The notes under the pieces were generated by a model. The model did no database searches, was not told the origin of the DNA, and saw nothing but the letters and a program-made list of their open reading frames with translations. 64,000 nt of DNA from NCBI GenBank assembly GCA_002840245.1, contig PHAA01000005.1, positions 59,784 to 123,783 of the forward strand, written 5' to 3'. A program made the position numbers and the translations under genes. Origin of the DNA: Firmicutes bacterium HGW-Firmicutes-15 (GTDB lineage: Bacteria > Bacillota > Syntrophomonadia > Syntrophomonadales > Syntrophomonadaceae). Positions 32,057 to 42,244 of this stretch are shown here, piece after piece (position 1 is the first letter of the stretch; every line of letters starts with the position of its first letter).

Positions 32057-32765
32057 TTTCCGGATCACCTGGTTTCTTGTAAGAATTTACTAGATTATTC
32101 CACTTTTCATGTGCTTGTAAGGGTGCCAGGATTTCCAGCTGTCCATTTTCCAACCAGCCTACCTGGTCAAAAATATCTGCCATTTCCATGTTGCTGAAGC
32201 CGCAAATACAAGCTCCCCCGCTTTGTAGAAATGGTTTTAGCTGTTTAATAATCAGGTGGCGGGAATAGAGATCAATATCCTTAATTAATTCATCAATGAT
32301 CAAAAGCCGGGGCGAATTCAAAAGAGCACAGGCCAGGGATAGACGTTGGTAAAGGCCAAAATCAAGCGCAGTAACCTGATGGCGCAAGTAATCTTTCAGT
32401 TCCAGTTGTGCAGTTACCCTTTCTATACCATCCTGCCTAACATTTTTGAGGGCAGCTATAAAATCAAGGTTTTCCAGTACGCTTAAATCCTGAAAAAGGC
32501 TGGGTTCCTGGGTAACCAGCCCTATTGCCTGTTTAAATCGCTGACTTTTGCTAATGTTACAGCCCAGCACTTCCACAGTTCCAGATGTGAAGCGATCTAC
32601 TCCGGCGAGTATATGTAACAAGCTAGTTTTTCCGCTCCCCCGCAGGCCAAAAATACCCATACACTCTCCGGGGGACAATCGCAAAGATACCCCGTTCAAA
32701 ACCGGTTTGAGAAAAAACTTCTGTACTAGGTCTCTCACCTCAACTACACTTTGCTGTTCTTCCAT
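32049..32765 (-). CDS. ABC transporter ATP-binding protein with degenerate motifs
   Basis: 238-residue ATPase. Walker A is good (GLRGSGKTS) and Walker B is recognisable (RLLIIDELIKDID). The signature usually read LSGGQ is LDFGLYQRLSLACALL, and the H-loop histidine is replaced in CGFSNMEMAD. Such changes usually leave one site of an ABC dimer catalytically weak. Because no second ATPase gene accompanies the two permeases, activity either depends on a partner encoded elsewhere or is low. Start ATG has GGAGGAG upstream. It lies three bases after the HlyD gene. Confidence 0.83.
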   Translation of the reverse strand: MEEQQSVVEVRDLVQKFFLKPVLNGVSLRLSPGECMGIFGLRGSGKTSLLHILAGVDRFTSGTVEVLGCNISKSQRFKQAIGLVTQEPSLFQDLSVLENLDFIAALKNVRQDGIERVTAQLELKDYLRHQVTALDFGLYQRLSLACALLNSPRLLIIDELIKDIDLYSRHLIIKQLKPFLQSGGACICGFSNMEMADIFDQVGWLENGQLEILAPLQAHEKWNNLVNSYKKPGDPEND

Positions 32766-32767
32766 GT

Positions 32768-33838
32768 CTAGTTCTCCTCCAGAATTTTCACCGTGGCAGT
32801 CATACCAGTTTTTAAGACCAGGTCATCATTAGGAAGATCTATTTTAACTTCAAAACTACGAATATCATGACTGTATTGCTCATTAAGAGCTTTTTGCACC
32901 GCAAACTGACCAGCCTGGTTTATCCATACCACTTTCCCATTGAAGACCTTTCCGGGAAAAGCGTCTACACTTACTTCTGCACCTTGGTTCAATTCAACTC
33001 GGCCTATTTTTTTCTCATCAATGAAGATCTTAACATAGGTATGTTTGAGGTCGCTGATTTCAAAAACCGGGGTACCGGCGCTCAGCATTTCTCCTTCTTC
33101 CAGTACCTTCTGGGTAATGAATCCCGATATGGGTGCTTTCAGGTGGGTATTGTCCATATAGGCCTGAGCCTCCTCAACTGCTCCCTCGGCCTGCTTACTT
33201 GCGCCTATCGCCGCATTATATTCACTCTGGGCAGCTGAGACTTTTAAACGAGCAGCCAGAGCTTCATTTAGAGCACCAGTGGCCACTTGCAAATCATTCT
33301 GAGCCCCATTATAAAAGTTAGTTGCTTCATCGAACAGGCTGTCGGAAATTGCCTGGCTGTCATGTAAGGCTTTAGTCCGGTTATATTTCTGCTCAGCATT
33401 AATGACTGCAACTTGCGCCTTTTCTACTGTAGCTTGAGCCTGCTTAATTTTGGCCTCCACAGTTTGACTGGTTAACGGTATACCGGCATCTGCCTGACCC
33501 ACCTTTCCCAGTGCTACTTCTTGAGCTCCTCGGGTCTGAGCCAGCTTGGCGGTTATCTCCTGACTGTCAAGTACAGCCAACTCCTGCCCTTTTTCCACAG
33601 CATTGCCTTCATCAACTAGTAAAGTCTGGATTTTACCGGGAACTTTAAATGAAGTCATGACTGTCTTGGCTTCAATAGTACCGATAGCTGTCAGGCTTGC
33701 CCTGGCATTAGCCAGAACGGCTTGCTGTTGGTAAAAGTGGGCGTAATATATCCCGGCTGCTGCCATTATTACCAGCAATAAAAAAATAGTCACTACACCT
33801 TTTTTCTTTCCCAATTCTGAAAGTTCAAGCATGGCCAT
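32768..33838 (-). CDS. HlyD-family membrane fusion/adaptor protein
   Basis: 356 residues with one N-terminal membrane helix (GVVTIFLLLVIMAAAGIYYA). A biotinyl-lipoyl-like half domain follows (GKIQTLLVDEGNAVEKGQELAVLD), then a long alanine/glutamine-rich coiled coil (about residues 100-215), the second lipoyl half (THLKAPISGFITQKVLEEGE) and a beta-barrel domain. It is the adaptor of the export system with the two ABC-2 permeases. ATG 33838 follows GGGGGGAAAG; a TTG at 33853 lies before that site. It is the first structural gene after the TetR regulator. Confidence 0.87.
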   Translation of the reverse strand: MAMLELSELGKKKGVVTIFLLLVIMAAAGIYYAHFYQQQAVLANARASLTAIGTIEAKTVMTSFKVPGKIQTLLVDEGNAVEKGQELAVLDSQEITAKLAQTRGAQEVALGKVGQADAGIPLTSQTVEAKIKQAQATVEKAQVAVINAEQKYNRTKALHDSQAISDSLFDEATNFYNGAQNDLQVATGALNEALAARLKVSAAQSEYNAAIGASKQAEGAVEEAQAYMDNTHLKAPISGFITQKVLEEGEMLSAGTPVFEISDLKHTYVKIFIDEKKIGRVELNQGAEVSVDAFPGKVFNGKVVWINQAGQFAVQKALNEQYSHDIRSFEVKIDLPNDDLVLKTGMTATVKILEEN

Positions 33839-33872
33839 ATTCTTTCCCCCCAACTAATTTTCCTTACGTACC

Positions 33873-34526
33873 TTAAGTATCTTCATGCTCATCAGATATA
33901 TCACCGTATCCTGAGGGACTGGATCTATTAAGCATAATCCCGTGGGTTAAAATAATTTTCATCAAACTTAATATCCTATCCGGATCATCACGCAAGGGTT
34001 TATCCCCCATAAAGGGAAAGGTTGCATTCTGAAAAACACTTTCCAGGAGTATTGCCAGTTCACTGCTATCTGCTGGAACCAGAGCGTTTTCATTTTTCCC
34101 GCGTTCAAATATCGTGGCAGCCATTTCCAACTTCTTTTCGAGTTTATGGTGAATGTCATTTATCCATTCCTCTTTAATATGGTTTTGCATGCGGCGGCGA
34201 CCCCAAGAAGACAAGATCTGATTAAACTCTCGGAAGAAGTGGTATTGCAGCCCTAAATAGTTGTTTATGGCTGCAATTAGATCAGGATCTTGCAAGCACT
34301 GATTTTCAATATCAGCACAGAGCTTATCCACACCTTGAGATATAAGGTGGGTCAAAATATGGTCTTTGTTTTCAAAATAAAGGTAAATTGTACCCTTGGC
34401 ACATCCCAACGTCCGTGCCATTTCATCCATAGTTACCGATTCAAAGGGTTGGTGAGCAAAGAGTTTGGCAGCAACTTCAGCTATCACCTGTTTTTTAAAT
34501 TCCTTTTCCTGATCTTTAAGTGACAT
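33873..34526 (-). CDS. TetR-family transcriptional regulator
   Basis: 217 residues. The N-terminal helix-turn-helix is clear: IAEVAAKLFAHQPFESVTMD, then MARTLGCAKGTIYLYFENKDHIL. The C-terminal ligand domain is diverse. It is first in the export operon and most likely represses that operon and itself until an inducer binds. A TetR-type palindrome lies 30 bases upstream of the start. ATG has AGGAGG nine bases upstream. Confidence 0.88.
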   Translation of the reverse strand: MSLKDQEKEFKKQVIAEVAAKLFAHQPFESVTMDEMARTLGCAKGTIYLYFENKDHILTHLISQGVDKLCADIENQCLQDPDLIAAINNYLGLQYHFFREFNQILSSWGRRRMQNHIKEEWINDIHHKLEKKLEMAATIFERGKNENALVPADSSELAILLESVFQNATFPFMGDKPLRDDPDRILSLMKIILTHGIMLNRSSPSGYGDISDEHEDT

Positions 34527-34897
34527 TAGGGTAAACCTCCTGTCTGAGCGGTGCTAAAAATGACCGATCAGTTTTATTGCCTCATTTTATGTCCATAACC
34601 ATGATTTGTCAATAAGAAAGATCGTCTTAAATCGATGGATTTTGATATTTGGCCATTGTAGGTTTAATAGAATTAGTAAATTACAAAACAATAGCATTCA
34701 CTCGAATTGGAAGCTTATTGGTAAAATTCCGGGTATGATAATAAACATATTCGGACATTAAGGGGAGGAGCGATGGTGGTGGCAATCAAAACTGGGCGTG
34801 CAGATGGAAAGATAAAGTAATAATCGATCAGGACCGCTTGCTTGGTTGTACAGCCGGGTACTTCGGCGGACTTTAGCCAACGTTAATTTTTATTAAT
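34527..34897. other. Intergenic region with operator and one tiny open frame
   Basis: It holds the tetR operator near 34560. At 34773-34820 a 15-codon frame (MVVAIKTGRADGKIK) sits behind a strong GGGGAGGAG. No homologue is recognised, and it may be a relic or a leader peptide. Otherwise nothing is seen. Confidence 0.5.
34556..34575. promoter_or_regulatory. Probable TetR operator
   Basis: Imperfect palindrome AAAAATGA-CCGA-TCAGTTTT (8-4-8 with one mismatch), 30 bases upstream of the tetR start. It is of the form bound by TetR/QacR-type repressors and fits autoregulation of the export operon. Confidence 0.45.
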
Positions 34898-37126
34898 TTA
34901 AACCTCTTTATAAAAAGTGCGCATAATGATTTCTTCCTGCTGTTCCCGGCTTAGTTTGATGAAATGAACGGCATAGCCGGAAACCCTAATGGTTAAGTCG
35001 GGATACTTCTCCGGGTGATCCATGGCTTCTTTTAAGGTATCCAGGCTGACTGCATTAATGTTGATATGCTGACCTTCCTGAGCAAAATATCCATCCAGGA
35101 GGGCAGTTAGGTTGTGGATCTGTTCGGATGCTGTGGTTCCTAAGGCGGAAGGGGCCACGGAAAAGGTGTAGGATATGCCGTCCATAGCATATTCGTAGGG
35201 GATTTTTGCCGCGGAATTACAGGCAGCAATAGCACCGTTTTCCTCTCGTCCATGTAACGGGTTGGCTCCTGGAGCTAGAGGTTCTCCTCGCTTTCTACCG
35301 TCCGGGGTAGTGCCGGTATGCTTGCCATAAACTACATTGGAGGTAATGGTGAGAACCGACAGGGTGTGCAGGGCGTTCTTATAGGTGGGATATTTCCGTA
35401 ATTTACGGGTAAAGCTTCTAACTATATCGACTGCCAGCAGGTCTACCCGGTCATCATCATTTCCGAATTTGGGGAAGTCACCGCTAACAACGAAGTCGTT
35501 AATAATTCCTCGGTCATTTTTTATTGCTTGCACCCGTGCATATTTTATAGCTGAGAGCGAGTCAGCTACTACAGATAAACCGGCGATGCCAAAGGCCATG
35601 TAGCGGTTCAGGGAGCTATCATGCAGGGCCATTTCTATTTTTTCATATGCGTAACGGTCGTGCATGTAATGGATTGCATTCATGGTGTTCACATATAAGG
35701 AACTGAGCCAGTCCATTTGTATATGAATGCGGCGCATTACTTCATCGAAATTTATGTATTCATCTTCATATATTGGCATTTCAAGTCCTACCTGATCCCC
35801 GGTTATTTCGTCACGTCCTCCATTGAGAGCATAGAGCAGGAGCTTAGCCAGGTTGCAGCGGGCGCCAAAAAACTGCATTTCTTTACCCATTCTCATGGCA
35901 GAAACACAGCAGGCAATTCCATAATCATCTCCAAAATACTGGCGCATAAGGTCGTCATTCTCATACTGAATGGCGCTGGTTTTGATGGATATATAGGCAC
36001 AGTAATATTTGAACGGGGTCGGCAGATTACGGGACCAGAGGACGGTTATATTTGGTTCGGGAGCTGGGCCCAGGTTTTCAAGGGTATGGAGGAAACGGAA
36101 GCTAGTTTTGCTAACCATAGGTCTGCCGTCTATACCTGCGCCACCTATCGATTCCGTAACCCAATTGGGGTCTCCGGCAAAGAGATTGTTATACTCAGGT
36201 GTCCGCAGATGTCTCACCAAGCGTAACTTAATAACCAGGTGGTCAATTAATTCCTGGGCTTGGGCTTCAATCAACACACCGGCCTGTATATCTCTGGTAA
36301 TGAATATATCTAAAAAGGTGGAAGTCCTGCCCAGGCTCATAGCGGCACCGTTTTGTTCCTTGATAGCAGCTAGATAGGCGAAATACAGCCATTGTACTGC
36401 TTCCCGGGCATTGCAGGCGGGAAGAGAAATGTCGTAATTATAGGCGGCAGCCAATTTTTTCAGGTCTTGCAGGGCGACAATCTGATCGAAAAGCTCCTCT
36501 CGTAATTGGATGCTATCTGATTGCATGGATTTTTCGAGCCCACTTAGGTCTTTGTTTTTGCTTTCGATGAGAAAATCTACGCCGTACAGTGGCACCCTCC
36601 GGTAGTCACCGATTATCCTGCCCCGTCCATAGGAGTCGGGTAGTCCCGTAATGATACCTACCCGGCGGGCGGTTTTCATCTCCGGGGTATAGACACTAAA
36701 GACCCCGTCATTATGAGTGCGCCGGTGAATGGAGAAAAAATATTTTAAGGTGGCATCCATCTCATAGCCGTATGCCTCACAGGCCTTGACAGTTGTGTTC
36801 AGGCCTCCATAAACATTAATTCCTCTCTTTAAGGGTTCATCGGTTTGCAGTCCAATGATTTTTTCCAAGTTCTTATCAATATATCCGGGCTTATGGCTCA
36901 TAATTGTTATGGGAGTATGGGGGTCAACCTTCAAAACGCCCCCCTTATCATGCTCTTGGCGTAACAGATTCTGGCACTGATCCCACAGCCGACAAGTTGT
37001 TTCGCTAGGTTCGGCCAGGAATAGATGATCACCATCATAGGGGGTATAATTCTTTTGAATGAAATCTCTAACGTTAACCTCCTGCATCCAATGACCGGGG
37101 ACAAAACCTTTCCATGCTTCCATCAT
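34898..37126 (-). CDS. pflB: Pyruvate formate-lyase
   Basis: About 742-residue glycyl radical enzyme that splits pyruvate plus CoA into acetyl-CoA and formate. The active-site Cys-Cys pair is present ([20 protein letters not shown]), and the glycyl radical loop is near the C-terminus ([14 protein letters not shown]). [18 protein letters not shown] is typical of true PFL rather than a diol dehydratase or choline lyase. ATG 37126 has AAGGTGG five bases upstream. The activase gene is at 13386. A formate-lyase in a Clostridium-type anaerobe serves fermentation or anabolic one-carbon supply. Confidence 0.93.
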   Translation of the reverse strand: MMEAWKGFVPGHWMQEVNVRDFIQKNYTPYDGDHLFLAEPSETTCRLWDQCQNLLRQEHDKGGVLKVDPHTPITIMSHKPGYIDKNLEKIIGLQTDEPLKRGINVYGGLNTTVKACEAYGYEMDATLKYFFSIHRRTHNDGVFSVYTPEMKTARRVGIITGLPDSYGRGRIIGDYRRVPLYGVDFLIESKNKDLSGLEKSMQSDSIQLREELFDQIVALQDLKKLAAAYNYDISLPACNAREAVQWLYFAYLAAIKEQNGAAMSLGRTSTFLDIFITRDIQAGVLIEAQAQELIDHLVIKLRLVRHLRTPEYNNLFAGDPNWVTESIGGAGIDGRPMVSKTSFRFLHTLENLGPAPEPNITVLWSRNLPTPFKYYCAYISIKTSAIQYENDDLMRQYFGDDYGIACCVSAMRMGKEMQFFGARCNLAKLLLYALNGGRDEITGDQVGLEMPIYEDEYINFDEVMRRIHIQMDWLSSLYVNTMNAIHYMHDRYAYEKIEMALHDSSLNRYMAFGIAGLSVVADSLSAIKYARVQAIKNDRGIINDFVVSGDFPKFGNDDDRVDLLAVDIVRSFTRKLRKYPTYKNALHTLSVLTITSNVVYGKHTGTTPDGRKRGEPLAPGANPLHGREENGAIAACNSAAKIPYEYAMDGISYTFSVAPSALGTTASEQIHNLTALLDGYFAQEGQHININAVSLDTLKEAMDHPEKYPDLTIRVSGYAVHFIKLSREQQEEIIMRTFYKEV

Positions 37127-37332
37127 GCATTCCACCTTTTCATGAATATATTTATATTATTTGATAGAGAAGGGGGAATTAATCAAATAAGTTAGGTTAA
37201 GTAGATTTGGGCCGCTCCTTACCTTTGAGTGTTTAAACTGCAGCCATAAACAAACTTAGATTGCAAGACTGCATTCTGAAAAGATGTGATGTCTTGTGAT
37301 GCATGAAGCAAGGCGGACTAATTGTACAGTGA

Positions 37333-37360
37333 ATATTGTATACAATATGGATGTATACAA
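37333..37360 (+). promoter_or_regulatory. GTATAC-centred palindromes upstream of glutamate dehydrogenase
   Basis: A perfect 16-bp palindrome ATATTGTATACAATAT (37333-37348) is followed by a second ATGTATACAA (37351-37360). TTGTATACAA-type sites are typical of GntR-family operators. Position is 60-90 bases before the gdh start, next to where a promoter is expected. Confidence 0.55.
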
Positions 37361-37423
37361 AAAACAATTTTTCTGAGTTATAATTGATAGAAAAAATTAA
37401 CGCAGAACAAGGAGGCAGTATTT

Positions 37424-38710
37424 ATGACACATGGTTCTTACAATCCCTACGAAAATGCCCAATCTCAATTTGATCGGGTAGCAGAAATTATTGGCCTTGA
37501 TGAGGCAACCCGGGTATTACTTCGGCAACCGATGAAGGAATATCATTTTACAATACCTGTACATATGGATGATGGAAGTACCAAGGTATTTAATGGCTAC
37601 CGTATGCAACATAATGATGCCAGAGGTCCAGCTAAAGGAGGCATCCGCTTTCATCCCCAGGAAACCGTTGATACTATAAGAGCTCTGTCTATGTGGATGA
37701 CATGGAAATGTGCAGTAGTTGATATTCCTCTGGGTGGAGGAAAAGGTGGAATAATATGTGATCCTCGTAATTTGACGGAAAATGAACAGGAACGACTATG
37801 CCGGGGTTGGGTAAGACAACTTGCCAAAAATGTTGGTCCTTTTATCGATGTACCGGCACCGGATGTGATGACAAATGGAAAACATATGCTGTGGATGCTT
37901 GATGAATTTGAACTTATTCACGGTGGAAGGTTCCCAGGATTTATTACTGGAAAACCAGTTGGAATGGGTGGATCCTTAGGTAGAACCGAAGCTACCGGAT
38001 ATGGATTGATTTATACCGTACGTGAAGCATTAAAGAGCTTTGCCATGAGAATTGAAAATACATCTGCCAGTATTCAGGGATTTGGGAATGTTGCTCAATA
38101 CGCAGCCAAGTTGTATCAAGAGCTGGGCGGCACCGTAGTGGCTGTTTCAAGCTGGGATAATACCGATAAGAAGGCTTATACCTTCCGTAAAAAGAGCGGT
38201 CTGGATATCCCTGCATTATTCAGCATAACTGATCCTTTCGGAAGCATAGACAAGAACAAGGCTGGTGACCTGGGCTGTGAAATTCTTCCAGAAGATGCAT
38301 GGATTGAAGAGGAGGTAGACATCCTAATACCGGCTGCATTAGAAAACCAGATTACTTTAGAAAATGTGGGTAAAATAAGTAAACAGGTTTTATTAATTGC
38401 TGAAGGTGCTAACGGTCCTATTAATACAGATGCGGACGAAATAATTAGAAAGAGCGGAATGTTTGTTATTCCTGATTTCCTGGCCAATGCAGGGGGGGTA
38501 ACCTGCAGCTATTTTGAACAGGTTCAATCCAATGCTAACTACTATTGGGAAAAGGATGAGGTATTGCAAAAACTCGATGCTCAGATGACATCGGCATTTA
38601 AAGCAGTCAAGGAAACTGCTAAAAAGCACGACTTGTATATGCGTGATGCAGCATACGTTATTTCCATAAATCGTGTAGCTCAAGCCGTTAAGATGCGTGG
38701 TTGGGTATAG
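37424..38710 (+). CDS. Glutamate dehydrogenase
   Basis: 428-residue hexameric-type dehydrogenase interconverting glutamate and 2-oxoglutarate plus ammonia. The N-terminal substrate domain shows RMQHNDARGPAKGGIRFHP and the catalytic Lys region MTWKCAVVDIPLGGGKGGI. The Rossmann domain begins ASIQGFGNVAQYAAKL, and the C-terminal part has EGANGPINTDAD and VIPDFLANAGGVTCSYFE. Length and motifs match the RocG/GudB and archaeal catabolic enzymes; NAD is the more likely cofactor but is not proven by the sequence. AAGGAGG precedes the ATG. The next gene follows after 54 bases. Confidence 0.92.
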   Translation: MTHGSYNPYENAQSQFDRVAEIIGLDEATRVLLRQPMKEYHFTIPVHMDDGSTKVFNGYRMQHNDARGPAKGGIRFHPQETVDTIRALSMWMTWKCAVVDIPLGGGKGGIICDPRNLTENEQERLCRGWVRQLAKNVGPFIDVPAPDVMTNGKHMLWMLDEFELIHGGRFPGFITGKPVGMGGSLGRTEATGYGLIYTVREALKSFAMRIENTSASIQGFGNVAQYAAKLYQELGGTVVAVSSWDNTDKKAYTFRKKSGLDIPALFSITDPFGSIDKNKAGDLGCEILPEDAWIEEEVDILIPAALENQITLENVGKISKQVLLIAEGANGPINTDADEIIRKSGMFVIPDFLANAGGVTCSYFEQVQSNANYYWEKDEVLQKLDAQMTSAFKAVKETAKKHDLYMRDAAYVISINRVAQAVKMRGWV

Positions 38711-38764
38711 AAGGAATTATTAGATGTAAATCTATTGCTTTGTATGAATGGCAGGGTTTTGTAA

Positions 38765-41700
38765 ATGAATGATAGGGAATCATCCAATGAATACTTGCTG
38801 GATAATCTTAAAGAAAGAGCCAAAGAGCTGAATTGTCTCTACCAGGTAGATGAAATCTTAAATAATCAACGTTTGTCACTGCCTGAAATTTTCAGGGAAT
38901 TAATCCGAATAATACCATCAGGATGGCAGTTTCCTGAGGTCTGTAAAGCCAGAATTGTGTATGATAACAATAGTTATCATACACCTGGTTTCCGCAGTTC
39001 GCAATATTCAACAGTTGCTAACATAAAACCGAATGGCAAGGTGGTAGGACAAGTTGAGGTTGTCTATATAAGCGAGGTTATCAAGAGTGAGGAAGGCTAC
39101 TTTCTTGAAAAAGAGCTGAAACTTATCAGGACTATTGCTGACCGCATTGGACACACCATTTTGCAGCGCTATATTGAACCAGTGTTGCGAGAATGGAATC
39201 TATCTAAAGGCCAGCAGCCGTACGAAGGCAGAGCTCCGATCAGTGAATGGAAGGTCATTGTTGACCTGGTGAGCAGAACGGATCGAAGTATGCTGCTGCA
39301 TATTTGCAGAAAGATGATAAATTATCTCTGTTTGAGTGGAATAAAAGAAGCAGAAGAAGTGCTATGGGATTTTGGCACTGATTCCAGGGATTTTTTCGAG
39401 CAGGGAGAGTTGAATTATCCAAGTGAAAAATTCCCCCTTGGTAATTTGGTCAGCATATGCGAAAAAACTTTTAGAATTGCTTCTAATCATCTAAGTGACG
39501 CCGAGATCTGGATAAGACTGAAGAACTGGATACAGGAAGAAAAGGCTTACCCCCTGATAAAGGCGGTCGAGCGTTTAGATGCATCGGTAAAGGAAATAGT
39601 AAAGGTAATTACGCGCTACAGTTATTCTATTGGGGATAGTAATATAAGCTATTCCCCGATGGGACACTGGCTCGTAGTAGCCTTAACCCGCCGCTTCCTT
39701 TCAGAAAAATTAGAATTTATCAACATCGCCCGACAACATATAGAGATTAGCGATTTTTATGATGTCGTTAGCCACTTGATTTTTCCCGAAGGAAGTCACG
39801 GTAAAATCGGAGGAAAAGGTGCGGGGCTGTTTATGGCTCAGCAGATACTAGCTAAGGCCAGTGAAGATATGCCGATCTTACAATCGGTTAAGGTGCCTAA
39901 AACCTGGTATATCACCACCGATGAAATCAAGGAATTTTTGCATTATAACAACCTTGAGGAGTTAAATATACAAAAGTACAAGGAATTCTTTGAGATACGC
40001 ATAGACTACCCTAATATAATTCAGCTTATGAAGAATTGTGAATTTCCTGAAGGAATCGTTAAAAGCCTGTCTATGGCACTGGATGACTTCGGGGACTGTC
40101 CCCTGATCGTAAGAAGTTCGAGCCTGCTTGAAGATCAGATGGGGGCTGCTTTTTCGGGTAAATATAAAAGTCTGTTTCTAGCTAATCAGGGGAGCAAACA
40201 GCAACGATTGGAAGCCCTTATGGATGCCATCGGTGAAGTGTATGCTTCGCTGTACAGCCCTGACTCCATTCAGTATCGCTCAGAGAGAGCTTTGCTGGAT
40301 TTTCAAGAAGAAATGGGGATAATGATACAGGAAGTTGTAGGAAACAGAGTAGGCCCATACTTTTTGCCACTTTATGCCGGAGTAGCCTTTAGCAATAATG
40401 AATTTCGCTGGTCGCCCAGGATTAAACGTGAAGATGGATTGATACGCTTGGTTATGGGATTGGGTACTCGTGCCGTTGATCGAGTGGGTGATGATTTTCC
40501 GGTACTGGTATCACCCGGACAACCAGGCTTGAGAGTTAATACTATTCCTGAGGAGATTAAACGCTACTCGCCTAAAAAACTAGATGTAATTAACCTGGAA
40601 AGAAATAGCTTTGAAACCATAGAGATATCTGCCCTGCTTAAAGAATATGGACACATGATTTCCAACGTGCAGCAAATTATTTCTATATATACACCGGAAT
40701 ATGTAAAAAAGCCGCTCGCTTTTGATATTGACTTTGAACAGGATGATTTGGTTGTTACATTTGATGGGCTTATTAAGGATACCTCATTTATTAAACAAAT
40801 AGATATTATCCAGAGTATTCTCAAAGAAAAGCTGGGAACCCCGGTAGATATTGAATTTGCTTCCGATGGAGATAATTTCTATCTTTTGCAATGCCGACCC
40901 CAGAGTTTTAGCTCTGATACAGCTCCCGCAGCTATTCCTAAGGATCTGTCACCCCGGGAGATAATATTCTCAGCCAGGCGCTACATATCTAACGGCACAA
41001 TCCAAGATATTTCTCATATCGTTTATGTAGATCCGGAGGGTTATAATGGCCTGCATAAACTGGATGACCTGGCGAAAGTGGGCAAGGCCGTAGGCATGCT
41101 TAATTATCTGCTCCCTAGAAAACGGTTTGTGCTAATGGGGCCTGGGCGATGGGGAAGTCGCGGAGATATTAAGCTGGGAGTGCAGGTGAGTTATTCAGAT
41201 ATAAATAATACGGCTGCACTTATTGAGATTGCTCGCAAGAAATCAAATTATGTACCGGAACTCTCTTTTGGTACACATTTTTTTCAGGATTTAGTGGAAT
41301 CCAATATTCGTTATCTGCCACTTTATCCAGATGATAAGGACATTATCTTTAATGAAATATTTTTAAGAAGAACGGATAGTATTTTAGAACAAATATTACC
41401 TGAATTCGGATATCTGGAGGATGTAATCAGGGTAATAGACATACCCGCAACATGTTATGGAAATGTTCTAAAAATCTCCATGAATGCAGATTTGGAAGAG
41501 GCACTGGCTTATTTGGCCGCTCCTTCTGGTGAAACAACGCTTAAGTACAATGAAATAAGCAAAACTCCAAAAGCTTTTCAGCCTAGTGAGTCCTATACGG
41601 ATGACCGGTTTTGGCGGTGGCGCTATTATATGGCTGAACGTATAGCGGAAAGACTGGATATGGAGCATTTTGGAGTAAAGGGCTTTTATGTTATCGGAAG

Positions 41701-41971
41701 TACAAATAACGGTACTGCCGGCCCGGGAAGTGACATTGATGTACTTATTCATTTTCATGGAAAGCAGCAACAGCATGAAGAATTGTTGCATTGGCTAAAG
41801 GGGTGGAGTCTATGTCTGGCCGAAATGAATTATCTTAAAACCGGTTATTCATCAGAGGGTCTGCTCGATGTTCATATAGTGACTGATGAAGATATAGCAA
41901 AAAAGACCTCATTTGCGGTCAAAATTGGTGCCCTTACCGATCCGGCTCACCCTCTGAAATTAAAAATGTAG
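38765..41971 (+). CDS. Giant PEP/pyruvate-binding protein fused to a nucleotidyltransferase
   Basis: 1068 residues. About 1-135 look like a GAF-type sensor (ELNCLYQVDEILNNQ). About 350-720 are the ATP-grasp PEP/pyruvate-binding domain of PPDK/PEP synthase (GGKGAGLFMAQQIL, PLIVRSSSLLEDQMGAAFSGKY, FYLLQCRPQS). About 790-960 is a conserved domain of unknown role (LMGPGRWGSRGDIKLGVQVS). The C-terminus about 965-1068 is a nucleotidyltransferase (YVIGSTNNGTAGPGSDIDVL) with the Gly-Ser and Asp-x-Asp metal residues. The histidine swivel and PEP-binding domains of PEP synthase are absent, so it is not a standard enzyme. The start is ATG 38765. It may phosphorylate or nucleotidylate a target; function unknown. 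Confidence 0.82.
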   Translation: MNDRESSNEYLLDNLKERAKELNCLYQVDEILNNQRLSLPEIFRELIRIIPSGWQFPEVCKARIVYDNNSYHTPGFRSSQYSTVANIKPNGKVVGQVEVVYISEVIKSEEGYFLEKELKLIRTIADRIGHTILQRYIEPVLREWNLSKGQQPYEGRAPISEWKVIVDLVSRTDRSMLLHICRKMINYLCLSGIKEAEEVLWDFGTDSRDFFEQGELNYPSEKFPLGNLVSICEKTFRIASNHLSDAEIWIRLKNWIQEEKAYPLIKAVERLDASVKEIVKVITRYSYSIGDSNISYSPMGHWLVVALTRRFLSEKLEFINIARQHIEISDFYDVVSHLIFPEGSHGKIGGKGAGLFMAQQILAKASEDMPILQSVKVPKTWYITTDEIKEFLHYNNLEELNIQKYKEFFEIRIDYPNIIQLMKNCEFPEGIVKSLSMALDDFGDCPLIVRSSSLLEDQMGAAFSGKYKSLFLANQGSKQQRLEALMDAIGEVYASLYSPDSIQYRSERALLDFQEEMGIMIQEVVGNRVGPYFLPLYAGVAFSNNEFRWSPRIKREDGLIRLVMGLGTRAVDRVGDDFPVLVSPGQPGLRVNTIPEEIKRYSPKKLDVINLERNSFETIEISALLKEYGHMISNVQQIISIYTPEYVKKPLAFDIDFEQDDLVVTFDGLIKDTSFIKQIDIIQSILKEKLGTPVDIEFASDGDNFYLLQCRPQSFSSDTAPAAIPKDLSPREIIFSARRYISNGTIQDISHIVYVDPEGYNGLHKLDDLAKVGKAVGMLNYLLPRKRFVLMGPGRWGSRGDIKLGVQVSYSDINNTAALIEIARKKSNYVPELSFGTHFFQDLVESNIRYLPLYPDDKDIIFNEIFLRRTDSILEQILPEFGYLEDVIRVIDIPATCYGNVLKISMNADLEEALAYLAAPSGETTLKYNEISKTPKAFQPSESYTDDRFWRWRYYMAERIAERLDMEHFGVKGFYVIGSTNNGTAGPGSDIDVLIHFHGKQQQHEELLHWLKGWSLCLAEMNYLKTGYSSEGLLDVHIVTDEDIAKKTSFAVKIGALTDPAHPLKLKM

Positions 41972-42037
41972 CTGTATCTCCATGCATTTACCACTATAGT
42001 AGGGAAAGAGCATAATTAATATTATAGATATTACTGT

Positions 42038-42057
42038 ACCCGGCCTTATAGCCGGGT
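42038..42057 (+). terminator. Terminator after the PEP-binding fusion gene
   Basis: A 7-bp GC-rich stem ACCCGGC with GCCGGGT and a 6-base loop, 66 bases past the stop, followed by a T-rich tail. Confidence 0.6.
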
Positions 42058-42244
42058 TATCTGTTCTAGTCGGATTCCTACCCACTATGTAATACGCCCT
42101 TAGCTTGGTGCGCGGTCTGACCCCAAGTTATTGAGGGATGACCCTAACTACTTAAAATGATAGAATGATACAGGGTAAAAACAGGAGCCAACAGGAGAAC
42201 AGTCCTCTGGCTCGAGAAAATATGGAGTTATGGTTGGTGGATAA

